From: Fasciola hepatica
Taxonomy: Eukaryota; Platyhelminthes; Trematoda; Plagiorchiida; Fasciolidae
DNA length: 64,000 nt
NCBI GenBank assembly: GCA_948099385.1
Contig: CANUEZ040000020.1
Location: 12,355,501-12,419,500 of the forward strand
Direction: 5' to 3'
Shown here: piece after piece, positions 48,801 through 60,560 of the stretch
How positions within the stretch are numbered: the stretch's first letter is position 1
Layout: every line of letters starts with the position of its first letter
Notes under the pieces: model-generated
Told to the model about the DNA's origin: nothing
What the model saw: only the letters and a program-made list of their open reading frames with translations
The model's database searches: none
Position numbers and translations under genes: made by a program

Positions 48801-49087
48801 TTGTCAGTCATGAATATCCCTACACCATGTTGGCCTACAGCTCTACTTACTTCGTCTCTTGGAGTGCGCAGGAAATACCTCGATGAAATACCAAGAATCC
48901 CGGATATGCGCTTCATTTACGCAGCAGATATCAATCTTCAGGGAGGTCATTGTGAGAGCTAGGCACGCCTGCTGACCGGCCTGCATGAGTGTACGCACGT
49001 TAAATAAGCCGCGATTCAGAGGCTGACGAGGCTTGAGAAAGTGTGAGCTACAAGAGAGAGGATTATTCACGGCACTGTTTGACAATG
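45896..49087 (-). pseudogene. RTE-A LINE copy, near full length, degenerate
   Basis: Endonuclease from about 49040: RGLFNVRTLMQAGQQACLAL, KIDICCVNEAHIRDS; GIFMTDKAGAALLD near 48790; GDSTAHV where GDFNAxV is expected. RT: LKRVKATGSDGLPPVVFK (47620), TGFRPGRRYIDQSFTLRQ (47330), TTSRVRQGYPIYPFLFNF (47070). Polymerase C-terminus CETWGLRAEGILRFEVF at 46550. The 3' end lies at 45896 but lacks a GAT-repeat tail. Stops and frameshifts throughout, older than its neighbour at 44283-45741. Confidence 0.85.
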
Positions 49088-49327
49088 AGCTTTCCCTCGC
49101 TTTAGTGATCGAATACATGACTCTACTTCTACTTTCGATGAGGGCTCAAGTGATACCACCCAAGGAGTCGCAGTTGTTGATACAGGAGTAACTACACTAG
49201 TTTAGCTGGCCGCACGCTAGTGTAGTTACTCCTGTCTCAACAACTGCAACTCCTTGGGTGGTATCACTTGAGCCCTCATCGGAAGTAGAAGTAGTCATGC
49301 ATTCGATCACAAAAGCGAGGGAAAGCT
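49088..49327. repeat. Near-perfect inverted repeat joining two RTE-A copies head to head
   Basis: Left arm 49088-49200 (113 bp), right arm 49217-49327 (111 bp), loop of 16 nt. Both arms contain the RTE-A spacer between endonuclease and RT (EPSSEVEV...SITKARE). In the left arm it is fused to the 5' start of the - strand copy, where it does not belong. Confidence 0.95.
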
Positions 49328-51056
49328 GCGGGTCCCGACGAACTTCACCCAGTTCTTTTCAAACTGGGTGGAAATGTTTTGATAAAATCACTTACCGCCT
49401 TGCTCCGTGACATTTGGAAGGAGGAGCGTATTCCGCTAATATGGAGTGAGTCGTTGATTGTTTCCATCTTCAAGAAGGGAATACGCAACGACTGTAGTAA
49501 CCATCGTGGGATTAGCCTAATTCCGATAGTCACCAAAGTATTAGCCTCAATTCTACTGCACCGTCTTACGACGGCTCGCGAGAGGAATGCCCGCGAACAG
49601 CAGGCTGGATTCCGCCCAGGTCGAGGATGCATCGATCAGATTTTTACTCTTCGCCGACTACTTGAAACGTGTCACACGCACCGCTGACCGACAATAATGA
49701 TTTCCTTAGACTTGAAAGGCGCTTTCGATTCAGTTGATCGAACAGCACTTTTTAGTACTCTTCATCGAAAAGGTATGCCCAAGAAGTTCCTGAACCTACT
49801 GAGATCATTGTATTCTCATACTTCTGGCCGCGTTAGGGTTTACGGTGAACTATCCGGTCGGTTCGAAACGACCAGTGGTGTTCGGCAAGGATGCCCTTTG
49901 TCATCATTCCTTTTTGACTTCGTCATGGACGAAATAATGGAGAGTGCTTTGCAAAATCTTCAGGATGTAGGCGTCGAACTAGGAAGTAGTGGAAAGCTAT
50001 GTGACCTAGATTACGTGGACGACGTTGTCTGCTTGTTCGAATCCACGGAACATGCTCAGCGTGCACTAGACTCCCAAGAGCTGTAGCTCCATTCGGCATG
50101 CGCTTTGCATCTTCAAAGTTCAAGGTGATGTTACAGGACTGAACGTCAACGATTCCGAGCTTGATGCTCGATGGGGAGATGCTGTCAGTTGTCAACCGTT
50201 TCACCTATCTCGGCAGCAGCGTGACGACGGATGAGAGCACAGTAGTAGAGGTGAGCACGCATATATCAAAGGTTCGAGCGGCGTATGCTGGACTGAAGCA
50301 CTTGTGGTGGCGACCTGATATTTCACTGAAGTTGAAAGGTCGTGTATACTGTGCCGCAGTGCGTTCAGTTTTGTTGTGTGGTTGCGAAACTTGGAGTCTG
50401 CGTGCTGAAGATATTCGTCGTCTTGACGTTTTCGACCATCGATGTTTACGTAGTATCACTAGGATTGGGTGGAATAGCCGAGCAGGCATTGATGAGGTAA
50501 GAAATCGAGTATTGGGTACAATTCAAAGAACGTTCTGTCACCGCGTATCCAACTTAGTAGACTTCGTTGGTTGGGACACGTGTTACGTATGGCAAGCACA
50601 CGTCTACCGTACCGTGTCCTATTCTCCGTTCCTCCTAGGGAGTGGAAGAGACCACGTGGAGGTCAACAGATGACGTGACAGCGAGGAATGAGAAAATGTA
50701 CAGCAGACTTAGGAAAAGTAGGTGCTTCACGTCTTCGTGGTTGGGGTCCAAAAGATCCGTATACCAGTTGGCTGGAGACACTGAAGGATATGGCTGCGAA
50801 CCGCGAACAGTGGAGATCGTGTTGTCACTTTCTATCGAATCAGAATGTTTGATCGGTGTACGTTTGTACAGTTAGACTGTGTATTCCGTGTGTTGGCTAC
50901 TAGGGCATTCTTTTCTTTTCCCACCCATGTAGGTTCACTCCCTGTCCCTCTTGTATATTCATACTTTCTAATTCAACGTGCAACATGGTGAGGAAGGCAG
51001 TGGTCATTGGGGCTTGCCCTACTGTTTTACGCTGTACGATGATGATGATGATGATT
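49217..51056 (+). mobile_element. RTE-A LINE copy, 5'-truncated, with (GAT)n tail
   Basis: Begins in the endonuclease-RT spacer and reads the RT: NHRGISLIPIVTKVLASILL (49500), AGFRPGRGCIDQIFTLRR (49605), SLDLKGAFDSVDRTALF (49700), TTSGVRQGCPLSSFLF (49870), LDYVDDVV (50008; Val for Ala in YADD), ending with the GAT repeats at 51038-51056. Broken by a stop at 49686 and a frameshift near 50080. Very similar to 44283-45741 in inverse orientation. Confidence 0.9.
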
Positions 51057-51590
51057 GACAATGAGCCGTTGTGGGTATTGTGCCTGTTATCAATGGGGAC
51101 GTTAAAGGGTGGGAACAGGGGTCAGAGAAAGGCGGTTAAGGACAGAAGAAAAAGGTTGAGCAAAAAAGAGAACTCTGAGCAGTAGTTCACTCTCCACTGT
51201 TCACCCCGCCCGATGCAATGGGCAGCGTGGTCCTGATTATCCTGCGCGACGACTGACGCAATATGGAATTTCTTCCATTCGTGCAGTTCATGGTAGATGT
51301 GGGACCGGTATTGCTAGAGGGTTCAGCCGCTAAGCAAGAAAACCATTAGGGTTCTCAACAAAAGCCTTTAGTTATAACATGAATCTGTTCGCAAGGCAGT
51401 GGGGTGGCTGAGTGAAATCCCATCCGCTCGGATCAATTATTTTTCACTGGTTTTACAGACAGAGTTGCCAGCCCAATTCGATCCTCAACTTGGAGGACCA
51501 AGAGATTGCTTTATCAGTGCTCTGCATACTGACCTCCTCTTCGGTTTGAGGTAAGCCATCCTGGGTAGTTCGTTGGGTCGCTGAGGTGTA
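51057..51590. other. Unassigned spacer in the RTE nest
   Basis: Separates the RTE-A tail from the resumption of RTE-C RT. A purine-rich stretch at 51100-51180. No repeat partner. Confidence 0.4.
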
Positions 51591-52214
51591 TAAGCTGTGC
51601 AGTCTCATTGTGGCGGGAAACTACGGGGAAACTCACCGTTTTTCTTTGATTGCGTTATGGACGGTCTGCTCCGAGGGGCCCTTGATGATGCTGCAAACTG
51701 TGGTGCGGAACTTCTACCGGGCGCCAGAAATGCTGACTCAGATTTTTCTGACGACGTCGCTTCGTTGAAAGATGACCCCGAAGTTTTCCTACGTACCTTA
51801 AACCACTTAGCCGCTGAAGTCACCGAGTGCGGCATGTACCTTGCTTCATGCAACTGCGAAACGCTTTTTCAAAACTGGCAAGGAGATCCTCCTACATTAT
51901 TTATCTGTGGGAAACGTTTGGAAGCTGTCAAACGCTGTTTACCTGGAAAGTTGCATTTCTACTGATGGGGTCACCGGAGACGAAACCTTTAAGTTCCACT
52001 TAGCACTTACGGAATCAACATGACATCAGGTTTTCCCTAGCACGCAAGTTCTAGAACGCCGCAGTTCGCTTGGCTCTTCTTTATGGATTCGAAAACTGGC
52101 AAGTTCGAGAGCCGTGCCGGCTGACCGTGTTCGACCACCGGTATTTACGATTAGTCGCACGAGTGTGATGGCAACATCAAGTCATAAATGACAAAGTACG
52201 AACCCAAGCAGCGC

Positions 52215-53010
52215 GCTTATGCGGGGTTCATATGAGCCTTGTATGGGCAAACTGTGGGCACTATTATTACGATGTTCAGGCAGCGATACCGAGGCCCATA
52301 CGGGCGTGGCAACATTTCGGGGCAAAAGCGTGCGGGGAATTAGTGCTATCTATGGCTTTCAAATGTAACTTTTCGTCATTTTACTAAAATAAACGTATGC
52401 AAATCTCCCTATCCTGTCGTCCCAAATCACCACTTTGCGAATTATATTGGAAAATAACAATATCATTTGTGAAAAATGCACATCTATATTATACAAATCT
52501 GCGAATTACGCTCAACAACAAATAAAGCTCGTTCATTTCTCGTAGTTCGGTCGGCTGGTGGATTTTTTGTCCTGTACACGCTGCGAAGGAATTTTACCGG
52601 AATCGGTAAGTATGCGCATGTGTACTTATCAGTTCCCTTCACAGACACCGACAGCGTGTACAGGACGGAAAACCCATCAACCAACCGAATTAACAGGAAT
52701 GAACATGCTGCACTGCTAATGAGCGTATTTCGCAAATCTCCATAATATATATGTGCACTTTTTTACAAATGACATCGTTATTTTCCAACATAATTCGCAA
52801 AGTGGTGATTTAGAACGACAGTATAGGGAGATTTGCATACGTTTACTTAAGTAAAACGATGGAAAGTTTCATTTGAAGGCCGTAAACAGAGTACTAATTC
52901 TCCGCACGCTTTTGCCCGAAATGTTGCCGTACCCGTATGGACCTCGGTATCGCTGCCTAAACATCGTAATGATAGTGCCCAAAGCTTTCCCACAGTTAGT
53001 CATACGGGTT
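52215..53010. repeat. Fold-back element: imperfect palindrome of about 400-bp arms
   Basis: Reading inward from both ends the same blocks appear: gcagcgataccgagg/cctcggtatcgctgc, gcatacgttta/taaacgtatgc, aatcaccactttgcgaatta, and gtgtacaggac near the axis at about 52615. Arms are roughly 80-85% alike by eye, with no long spacer. It lies inside the RTE-C RT C-terminal region, whose reading resumes near 53370. Confidence 0.85.
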
Positions 53011-53635
53011 TCATGTGGGCGTGATGCGTGGATAATGTTTACTCTCTCCCTACAGACAAATTCAACTTGAGGAACCAATGATAATTAAACTGCAGGCAGT
53101 AAAACGCGGCTAGAGGATTGACATGACTCTCCAGTATTTAAGTGCAAAATATATAGCGGATATCGATTACATAATATGCTTCACTACGATTTACGTTGAC
53201 TACAAACTAATAGCAATGATGAACAATAAACAAAATCCAAGTCCAAAAACTGACCACGATGGGCTATTCTAACGATTCCCCACACTTACCCACAGCTACT
53301 GTGGGTAGTGTGCTGCTTGGAAATGGGAGCATTTGTAGTGGGGTTTTCAGACGCATGCATCAATCAGAACTATTTCTGTTTGTCGGCTACGGTGGCCGGG
53401 CCACGTCTCGCGGATGCCCGACTCGCTTTTGCCTCACAACACTCCACTCACGCTTGCAAGGCATGACTGGAAGTGATGGCGCACAAATTATGACCTGGAA
53501 AAGTTTTAATAGGAAGAATTACGGTTTAATAGCGGTGGGCCCTGTCGTCTACTTGGCTGGAGCTAGAATGACACCGAAAAGAGTCCCTCAGAGACGCTGA
53601 CGAATATGGGCCCAAATCCGATGCAATGGCAGGTG

Positions 53636-54300
53636 TTCAGTTCAGTTCAGTTCAGTTTGCACAGGACTTGGTGTGGCTAGAGCCAATCGTGTGTCCAGAT
53701 AGTTGTGTTGTCGGCGCGTTTCCGTAGCTCCCAACACTGCGTGATTTTCTTTTTCTGAAAGGCACAAATTTTGTGCAGTATCAGCCCTGGCAGAGTAAGG
53801 TGGAAACAATAAGTAAATTGCATCTGACCCTAAAAACTGCTTAACATAACTCGGGGTATACTGCCACCCAACATAGGTCTACTGCTTTCTTAAAAGCCTT
53901 CACGGTTGTGGTATTTATGACCTCTTCCGGGAGCTTATTCCAATAGGGTACCACTCTATTTGAGAAGTACTTCGCCCTAATTTGGAGCCTCGAATGCTTC
54001 CTTTGTAATCTAAGGCTATGCCCCCTTGTACCTCTCTCGGGGATCAGATAGAAAAGGTCCTCTCGTCTTATTCCTGACAGTCCTTTCATTACCTTGAAGG
54101 TTTCTACCAAATCCCCGCGAATGCGCCGTCTTTCCATCGAGAATAGGTCTAGGGCACGGAGACGCTCCGTGTAGTTAAACCCCCCTCGCCCAGCCACCAT
54201 TCTAGTGGCTAGCCGTTGCACTTTCTCCAGACAGTCGATATCTTTCTGGTAGTACGGTGCCCAGGCCTGCACGCAGTACTCCATATGCGGCCTAACTATG
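53636..54300 (-). pseudogene. CR1-like LINE 3' end (RT C-terminus plus tail)
   Basis: A clean - strand frame of 147 codons (54284-53841) reads MEYCVQAWAPYYQKDIDCLE, LFSMERRRIRGDLVETFKVM and PYWNKLPEEVINT, the standard end of CR1-type polymerases, terminating in TGC TAA-like stop and a 3' UTR. The tail is (TGAAC)n at 53655-53636. Likely the youngest CR1-like fragment. The 5' truncation is near 54300. Confidence 0.85.
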
Positions 54301-54510
54301 GAGTGCTGTTTGGATTGTTGTGATGCCCCCTCCAGTATGGATAATGAGAATCAGGGGAGCGAAGCAGATCGAAACTGTCCAAAAATTCACATAGCACTCC
54401 AACAGGTGGACGGACGTACAACAGGTATTTAAGGGGGCGACAAAAACGGAAAGCACGGAAACAAACTACCCCGCCAACGCTACCGTACCCGCACAACAAG
54501 CATGACCTTT
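54301..54510. other. Spacer between LINE fragments
   Basis: About 210 bp without recognised features, rich in short GC tracts on the - strand. Confidence 0.35.
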
Positions 54511-55140
54511 CAGTTCAGTTCAGTTTGCACAGGACAGGTAACGGCCCAAGCCAATCGAGCGTCCAGAATTCCTCCGATGGTATGCACACCAGTTATGCAC
54601 CCACCTCTAGTCACTTCGGCTCATGTAGTGACCTCGATCGTTCGGAGAAAATGAATACTTTCTGGACAACATTTTGAATCTATTTTCTCTACGATCTTTT
54701 CGGACTTTTGACATCGACTTCATAGTGTTGTCCGCTTGCGTACTTTTTACTGGGCTGGCTTTTCCGAGGTTCCCGTCGACCTCGTTCGCTGATTGCACTC
54801 GCTCGCTGTTCGCTTCCTGCACAACGGTTGCGTTTCGCTTTCCGTTCGGTGTATCTCTTGTATAGGTACTGTTTCTGTGCCCGATATATATAGAATACAC
54901 CTTGCTTCTATACACCGACTTGCGTCTTCTCCATTCTTCCGATAGAGGGGGTAACGTTAGTATTTCGCTGCAAGACCCAATAGGAGACACGTTCACTAGC
55001 CACCCTCAAAAGTCTTTTATACTCAGCTCTGACTAGTCTGGGTAAGGCGGCACAGGACTGTTGGTGGCCCCGGGCCAATAGGGCCTCCAAATACCTTCCA
55101 GTGATGTACTTGGGGGTTGGCACGCACTAATACGGCTTCC
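54511..55140 (-). other. Unknown - strand ORFs ending in the same (TGAAC)n tail
   Basis: Begins at its 3' end with ttcagttcagttcagtttgc, nearly the same as 53636-53662, so it uses the same 3' end. Upstream are open frames at 54996-54607 (129 codons, basic/Ser-rich) and 55123-54908 (71 codons, LLARGHQQSCAALPRLV). I recognise neither protein; possibly the non-polymerase ORF of a LINE or a non-autonomous derivative that borrowed the tail. Confidence 0.45.
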
Positions 55141-55259
55141 TAAATCCCTTTCGGTTTTCTACAAGTGTGGTTCGTTCCTTCAATTCGGTTGAAAAGGGGA
55201 AGCAGACGCACTTCCGCACATCCAGGCGAGAGGCAAACACGAAGTTATCATACCATCAC

Positions 55260-56520
55260 ACTTAGTGCCCCGGACCGTGGGCAAGCACATAGATAAACTC
55301 AAAAGCCTTTAGTAAATTGAAATTTCTCCCTAATCCTCTGTATTCTGCTTCTGTGAATATCTCGTCCCATTTCGCATCCGGCTTCCTTTTAAAGAGCCTT
55401 TCACCTTGTGCGCTGACTACTTCTTCAGTTTGTCTGTTCTACATTCCCATCACTCCAATGCTGAAGAATTTCGCTGGGAAGCTAAACCAAGGGCGTGGCT
55501 TCCACAGTTTTATGCCATTTCCTCGCCTTCTCTTATTAGCGGCCTGTTAAAATATATCCTCAGCAATCGTGGTCGATAAACCCCTCAGGATCTTAAACTC
55601 TTCAAAAAGGCCTCCTCTGAGTCTTCTCCCTGTTCATATGCTTTCTCTTGTTACCCCCGGCCATCCGAGTGGCAAGTCTCTGAACCTTAGCTAGGCCGTC
55701 CGCATCCTTTTAAAATAAGGTACCCGAGCCTGCATAAAGTGTTCTTAAAGTGGCCTAACCACTGCCTTGTGCATAGTTATGAAAATTCCCGCTGTTTTGT
55801 TAAACAGTGCCGAGTGCAGCCAAAAGGGCTCTTCCTTGAAGTCCGCAGTTGACTTGACCCCCAAGTCCCTTGTAAACTGTCACCTCAGCTGTGAACGGTC
55901 CGCTTTCTGCCATTACCATCACTCCCGCTAAAGCTCTGGTCCGTATGTGGCCGTCAATTCCTTATAGGGTTCTATTCTATCTCTTTGCCCAGCTAACTAC
56001 CTGCCCCCGGTCCCTTGCTGATTCCTCCCGACCTCTTGATCCCACAAAATTTATATTGTCTGCAAAAATGAGGGATAGAAGTGAAAAATCTTTCACAAAG
56101 TCAATCCCATAGAGGAAAAATTGGCGGACCTTGAACTGGTCCTTCCGGTGCACAGCTCGTTACACCTTCTGGTTTTGGTTTGCAGCTTCCTACTCTAACG
56201 TTAAACATCCTATTGGTCGGGAAAGCTGATACCCACTTTCGTATTTGTCATTATACCTCATATATCTTCACTCTTCCAATCAGTAGGCGATGATTGACTG
56301 ATGTAAAAGCCTTTCTGAAGTCTAGGTTACAGACCTCGACCATCTTGACGAAGTCAAGATGGTGAGCAACCTCGTCTAGGAACACCAAAAGGTTCAAAGG
56401 AAAATGTCTGCCTTTCGTAACTCGTGCCTCTCCTTGCAGATCCACTAGCTGCTCAGTAGGTGCTTACACACATGTCCCCATACCAGCCGCTCAAAACGCC
56501 TTCAGAGAATGTGTGTTAGG
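55260..56520 (-). pseudogene. CR1-like LINE RT fragment, degenerate
   Basis: The - strand shows HHLDFVKMVEVCNLDFRKAF with TSVNHRLL (56350-56260), LIFADNINFVG near 56065 (catalytic FADD changed to FADN), and near 55600-55400 a decayed version of the GLSGIRREDLF...FSNRVV C-terminus found intact at 53841-54284. Numerous frame breaks. Confidence 0.7.
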
Positions 56521-56849
56521 CTAACAGGATGGCAATTTTTCTTGTCTAACCATAACCCACCCTTGTGGATAGATGCAGCCGTATCCCACTTCCAGTGTAC
56601 CGGTAATACTACTTGGCCAAGCGTGTCACGGTATAGACGGAAGGTGTCCACTGATCACGAGAGCCAATGGCTGTTTGAAGGGTCTGTATCGAAAAACCAG
56701 AGAAAGAATACCACTAACGAATACCCAGCCAAGATGGGGAATGAAACCAACATCAAGTTTTCAATCAGCGGGGTTCATGACGTATTAGAAGGTTTGTTAA
56801 CTCTGATGTCACTTGTACAAATCACCAAGTCGGAGGAGGGTGGTTAGCA

Positions 56850-59800
56850 AACCCTAAGTAAGTAGCCTTTTAAGTAAAATAAGTCTATTTTAGTCGTTCT
56901 TTTTTAGATAGTTCTATGAAAACACGGAGGGAACGACGTTTCGTTCGGAAGTGGACGTGAATAAAAATACTTCACAAGGAATATAGTATGCTGTCAAATC
57001 AGCGTGAATGACAGTTGGACTCTTAGCTGGGGGTTTCAAAATGGGGTCATTGCGAAAGAGGTTAACTGGAGCGATACGATTGAGCAGATACGCCAAAGAG
57101 ATGATGCAGAGAGGTGAAGAGTGAGTGCGCAAGCCCCACGGCAGTAGTTTGGAGGGGACCAGACCCGAGGTGACAAAGAATATTATGTTCGATGTAAGGA
57201 TAAGTACTTCTGCATATACAACAAGTACGGGGACAAGTTAAGACCAGCGGCGAGAGACTGGTATTTTACTTCATAAAAATCGTTCTTGTCACCGATATCA
57301 GGCCCATGCATGGGCGAACCTACCAGACGTGGCCGGCCGTTCATGGGGAAAATGATTTGGCAGCAGGCAAAAATGGACTGGGGCGGCGTTGGTTCACGAA
57401 ATGGGGGAGAGCAGATTGAAAACGCAATGACGACGGTAGGATTGCGGTCATGACTTGAGTACTGCAACACAGTATGAACGACCGATTGGGAAATAAATAC
57501 GTGAAGTAATTGTTGGGACGGTGCTTGATGTCGTTTGGTGTCGGGAATCCGCCATGCGGTCTGAGTATCATTATTGTGATCGCAGTGGAGTGCCGTGTAA
57601 GTGACTTACTGTCGTATCTGCCAACGTGAGCATAAGTTTGAACCATGGCAGTCCAGTGTGGAAAGTAGTCCAGTTCTATCAGTTAAACTCATTTAGTCCG
57701 TGCGGTAATCCCAGAGTGGAGCCTAGTGGACCAAAGGCTACTCAAGAAACCAGCACGATTCGAAAGAGACCAGTAATGTGGCAGTCCGGAGGATGTTCTG
57801 GCTGGGGATTGAGGTCACCGTTTTGAAAGAAATCCAACAATCGCCAATTCAGGGGGAGGGGTAATCATGGTCTTGAATAAGTGGGGAGATCGGCATTCTG
57901 GAAGTGGTTCCAGCTGAGGGTTATGATGGCAATTGAAGGCCCCATGTGCCGGGCCAGGTGTATTCGTATAAATACTGAAAGGGTGAGGCCCCAATAAAGC
58001 GGCCGGTTGGGCATGTTTTAAGCCGTGGAGATGACCATGAAGTCGTAAGTTTTACCAGCAGAAGCTTGGGGGGAGTTTGTCGAAGGGGTTAAGCGATTGT
58101 TTCTATGTTATATATGACAGCAAGCTGATAAAGTCCGGGACAACAGGTGGTCCTCATGTGTACGCATGTAAAAACTTTGGTGATTTGTACGCAGGCTGTG
58201 ATAATGTGCTACTCGCGGTGTGACGGAACACTTTATGCTTGGCAGGATTTGTTACAGCGAGAGGTGGGTAGACAAATTGTTATTCTTTGGGTTTACGGCA
58301 ATGGAGAAACAATATTAATGAGGAGGGCACATTTCGGATGAGCCCGAAGCACGCTACAATACATGATCAGATGATCCAGGTTTTGGTAGAACAGGAGTTT
58401 GCAAGATAGTAGAGCATATGTACACAGGGGGCTGATAGGGGTTGTTTAAGTGGACCAAAGTGAGGATAATGCCCAGCAAGCTTGGAGGTCGGGGTAAGAT
58501 CTTCAATTTGGCTTATGGCTGTTAAAGTGGGTTGGCAAGTTTGAGTATCTACACAGATAATGCCGGAGGTGAACACAACCACTGTAAATTCGTAAGAAAG
58601 AAAAGGACAATTGCTAAGCTCTTCCTAAAGAAGGAGTTTATCAGAGGAGGTTCAAGGAGTCATTTCATGTAGCAGTGCATAAAATTATATAGATAGAAAC
58701 CTGGAAGATGTAAAAGAATGGATCGTTAGAGACGAATATAAATGATTCAATCGGCCATGTGGTGGTAAAAGCCGGAAGGCTAGAAGCCAACGGTGGTATT
58801 CACAAGAGTACTGTACAACAGATCCGAATGAGCGTGGGTGCGATGACAAGAGCGGTGACGGAAGAAATACAGAGAGGAGAGCAGGTGGCCATGTGGCAGA
58901 TTATTCACACTAAGGCAAATATGTTACGAGGTAGCAACAACAAGATGGGATACTGGTTATGACTCGTTGCGAAGTGCGCTCGCGGAGGCGGATAGCAAGC
59001 GGAAGAGGTAAAAGAGTGGAGGGCAGATAACTGTCCGGGTGACCGTTCTGAATAACGAAACACACAATGACGTTGAGGAGAGCTATGGAACCCGTAATTT
59101 TGACATGAAAATGGGGTCGGAACACGAGATTTTGAAGGACACAAAAAAGGGTTGCAAATATGGTAGCAGAAACTGGGGGTTGGACACAGGTGGAACCATT
59201 TGTATAGTGAAGGGGCGACCACTCCGGAGGGATGGGGAAATCAAGGTGATTTTGAGGAGAAGACCAGAGGAGAACGGGTGGTGGGACGCGAATTGTAACT
59301 GCGATTACGCAGATGTATACTTATCCCAGGAGATGATAGAGTGGATGGATGGTAGTTGCACATCTTTAAGTGAACATTTCAGTGGGTGAACCATGCCATA
59401 GTGACGCGTGACTGAAGCTGCACGACGTTTAAACGGGAAGGCTGGAGTGTAACAACAGAAAGTATGGGGGAAGGTCACTTAGGGAATTGTATATATATGC
59501 CGATTCAGTTAAAATGACTCAAACGAATCGAACGAGTGGCACATCCTGTGAGAGAGAAGGACAGACGAAGTATGAAGGAAAGGCCAAAGGAGGACAGGTG
59601 GGCATTCAGCAGTTTATATTGGATAATGGATGGATAATGAGTTATCAGCTTGAAGGTGGTAACTGAATGGTGAACCAATTTTGGATGAGTTGGAAAGTGA
59701 TGGCATGGATGCATAGCACCAAGTGGTGATGTTATTGCGGGTGGATGGTAAGTGTATAACTTGCTGACGTTACTGACAGGTCAGAGCTGCGCGTCAGATA

Positions 59801-60560
59801 CACCTGAGAAGTACAGTATGGAGGGGTCAAGAGGAACAACCAGATCGGAATGAAGAGATCGATGGGCGCTGTGAACAATAGCATTTGGACTGATGAAGAG
59901 AGCAAGCAATCGCTAATCACATTTCTGACTGCTGGAGAACTACGAAGTTTATTTCTGCGACGATCATCGTACTTTGACCTTTGTGAGGAAGTGAACAGCG
60001 ACAGTAACGGTGCCAGCGAATGAACAGTAGCCGCGAGTTCTGGTATGGTAAATGAGCAGGTTTACGGGAGGGGCGGAAGACTAACCACACGTGAGATGCA
60101 GGGAATGTAGGCGGTGGGGTGCTTCCCAAAATCTATTATTGATCATATTTGAAATTATAATGTGGTAAGGAAAGGAGAAAGTGGCTGGGTGGGACTTATT
60201 GCTATATTCTATTCAGCACATAACTGGGGTGATGAATTCGCTATGCTTGAATGGGTTGGCTGCAATCTCAATATCGAGCGCCTGCTCGATGGAAGAACAG
60301 TCGTTGAAGACGATAAAGCGAATAACATGTAAGCTGCAGCAGTACAAGCATAAATATGAAGTTCTGTAATCCACAAATGGTGCCTGTGGGTAGGAGTAAC
60401 CGTGTTCTAGACACCTAACCTTGAAACCGTTTTTGGTGGCAGGGGGGAGATCCGCCAAATTGGAAGAGCTTCTCCTAGATCGTGGCGACAGATCGGTCAT
60501 AATTCGATACTTGATCACCAGAGCCTGCTAAATGGCGAGCACCATGATATAGGCTAAGTT
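56850..60560 (-). repeat. Pyrimidine-rich repeat R2, - strand copy
   Basis: The + strand is markedly purine-rich (ggaag, gagag runs). A - strand frame at 60518-60213 (NGFKVRCLEHGYSYPQAPFV, YLCLYCCSLHVI) aligns with the + strand frame at 62660-62917. Further short matches continue toward lower coordinates. No enzyme motif. The lower boundary is uncertain. Confidence 0.45.

Larger units (their letters stand above)
43960..53635 (+). pseudogene. RTE-C, an old + strand RTE LINE split by later insertions
   Basis: Pieces of one RT lie in order on the + strand: motif A TTTVFLDI (44256-44280) continued after a - strand RTE-A as KAAFGSAD (45755-45780); HKQTSDRVKV (45850-45880); SPFFFDCVMDGLL and DFSDDVASL (51635-51780, YADD changed to FSDD); LTVFDHRYLRLVARVWWQH (52115-52170); WPGHVSRMPDS-like (53385-53420); and a gtttcagttcag tail at 53635-53655. 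RTE-A copies, a head-to-head pair and a fold-back separate them. 43670-43960 and 51057-51450 between pieces are unassigned. Confidence 0.65.
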
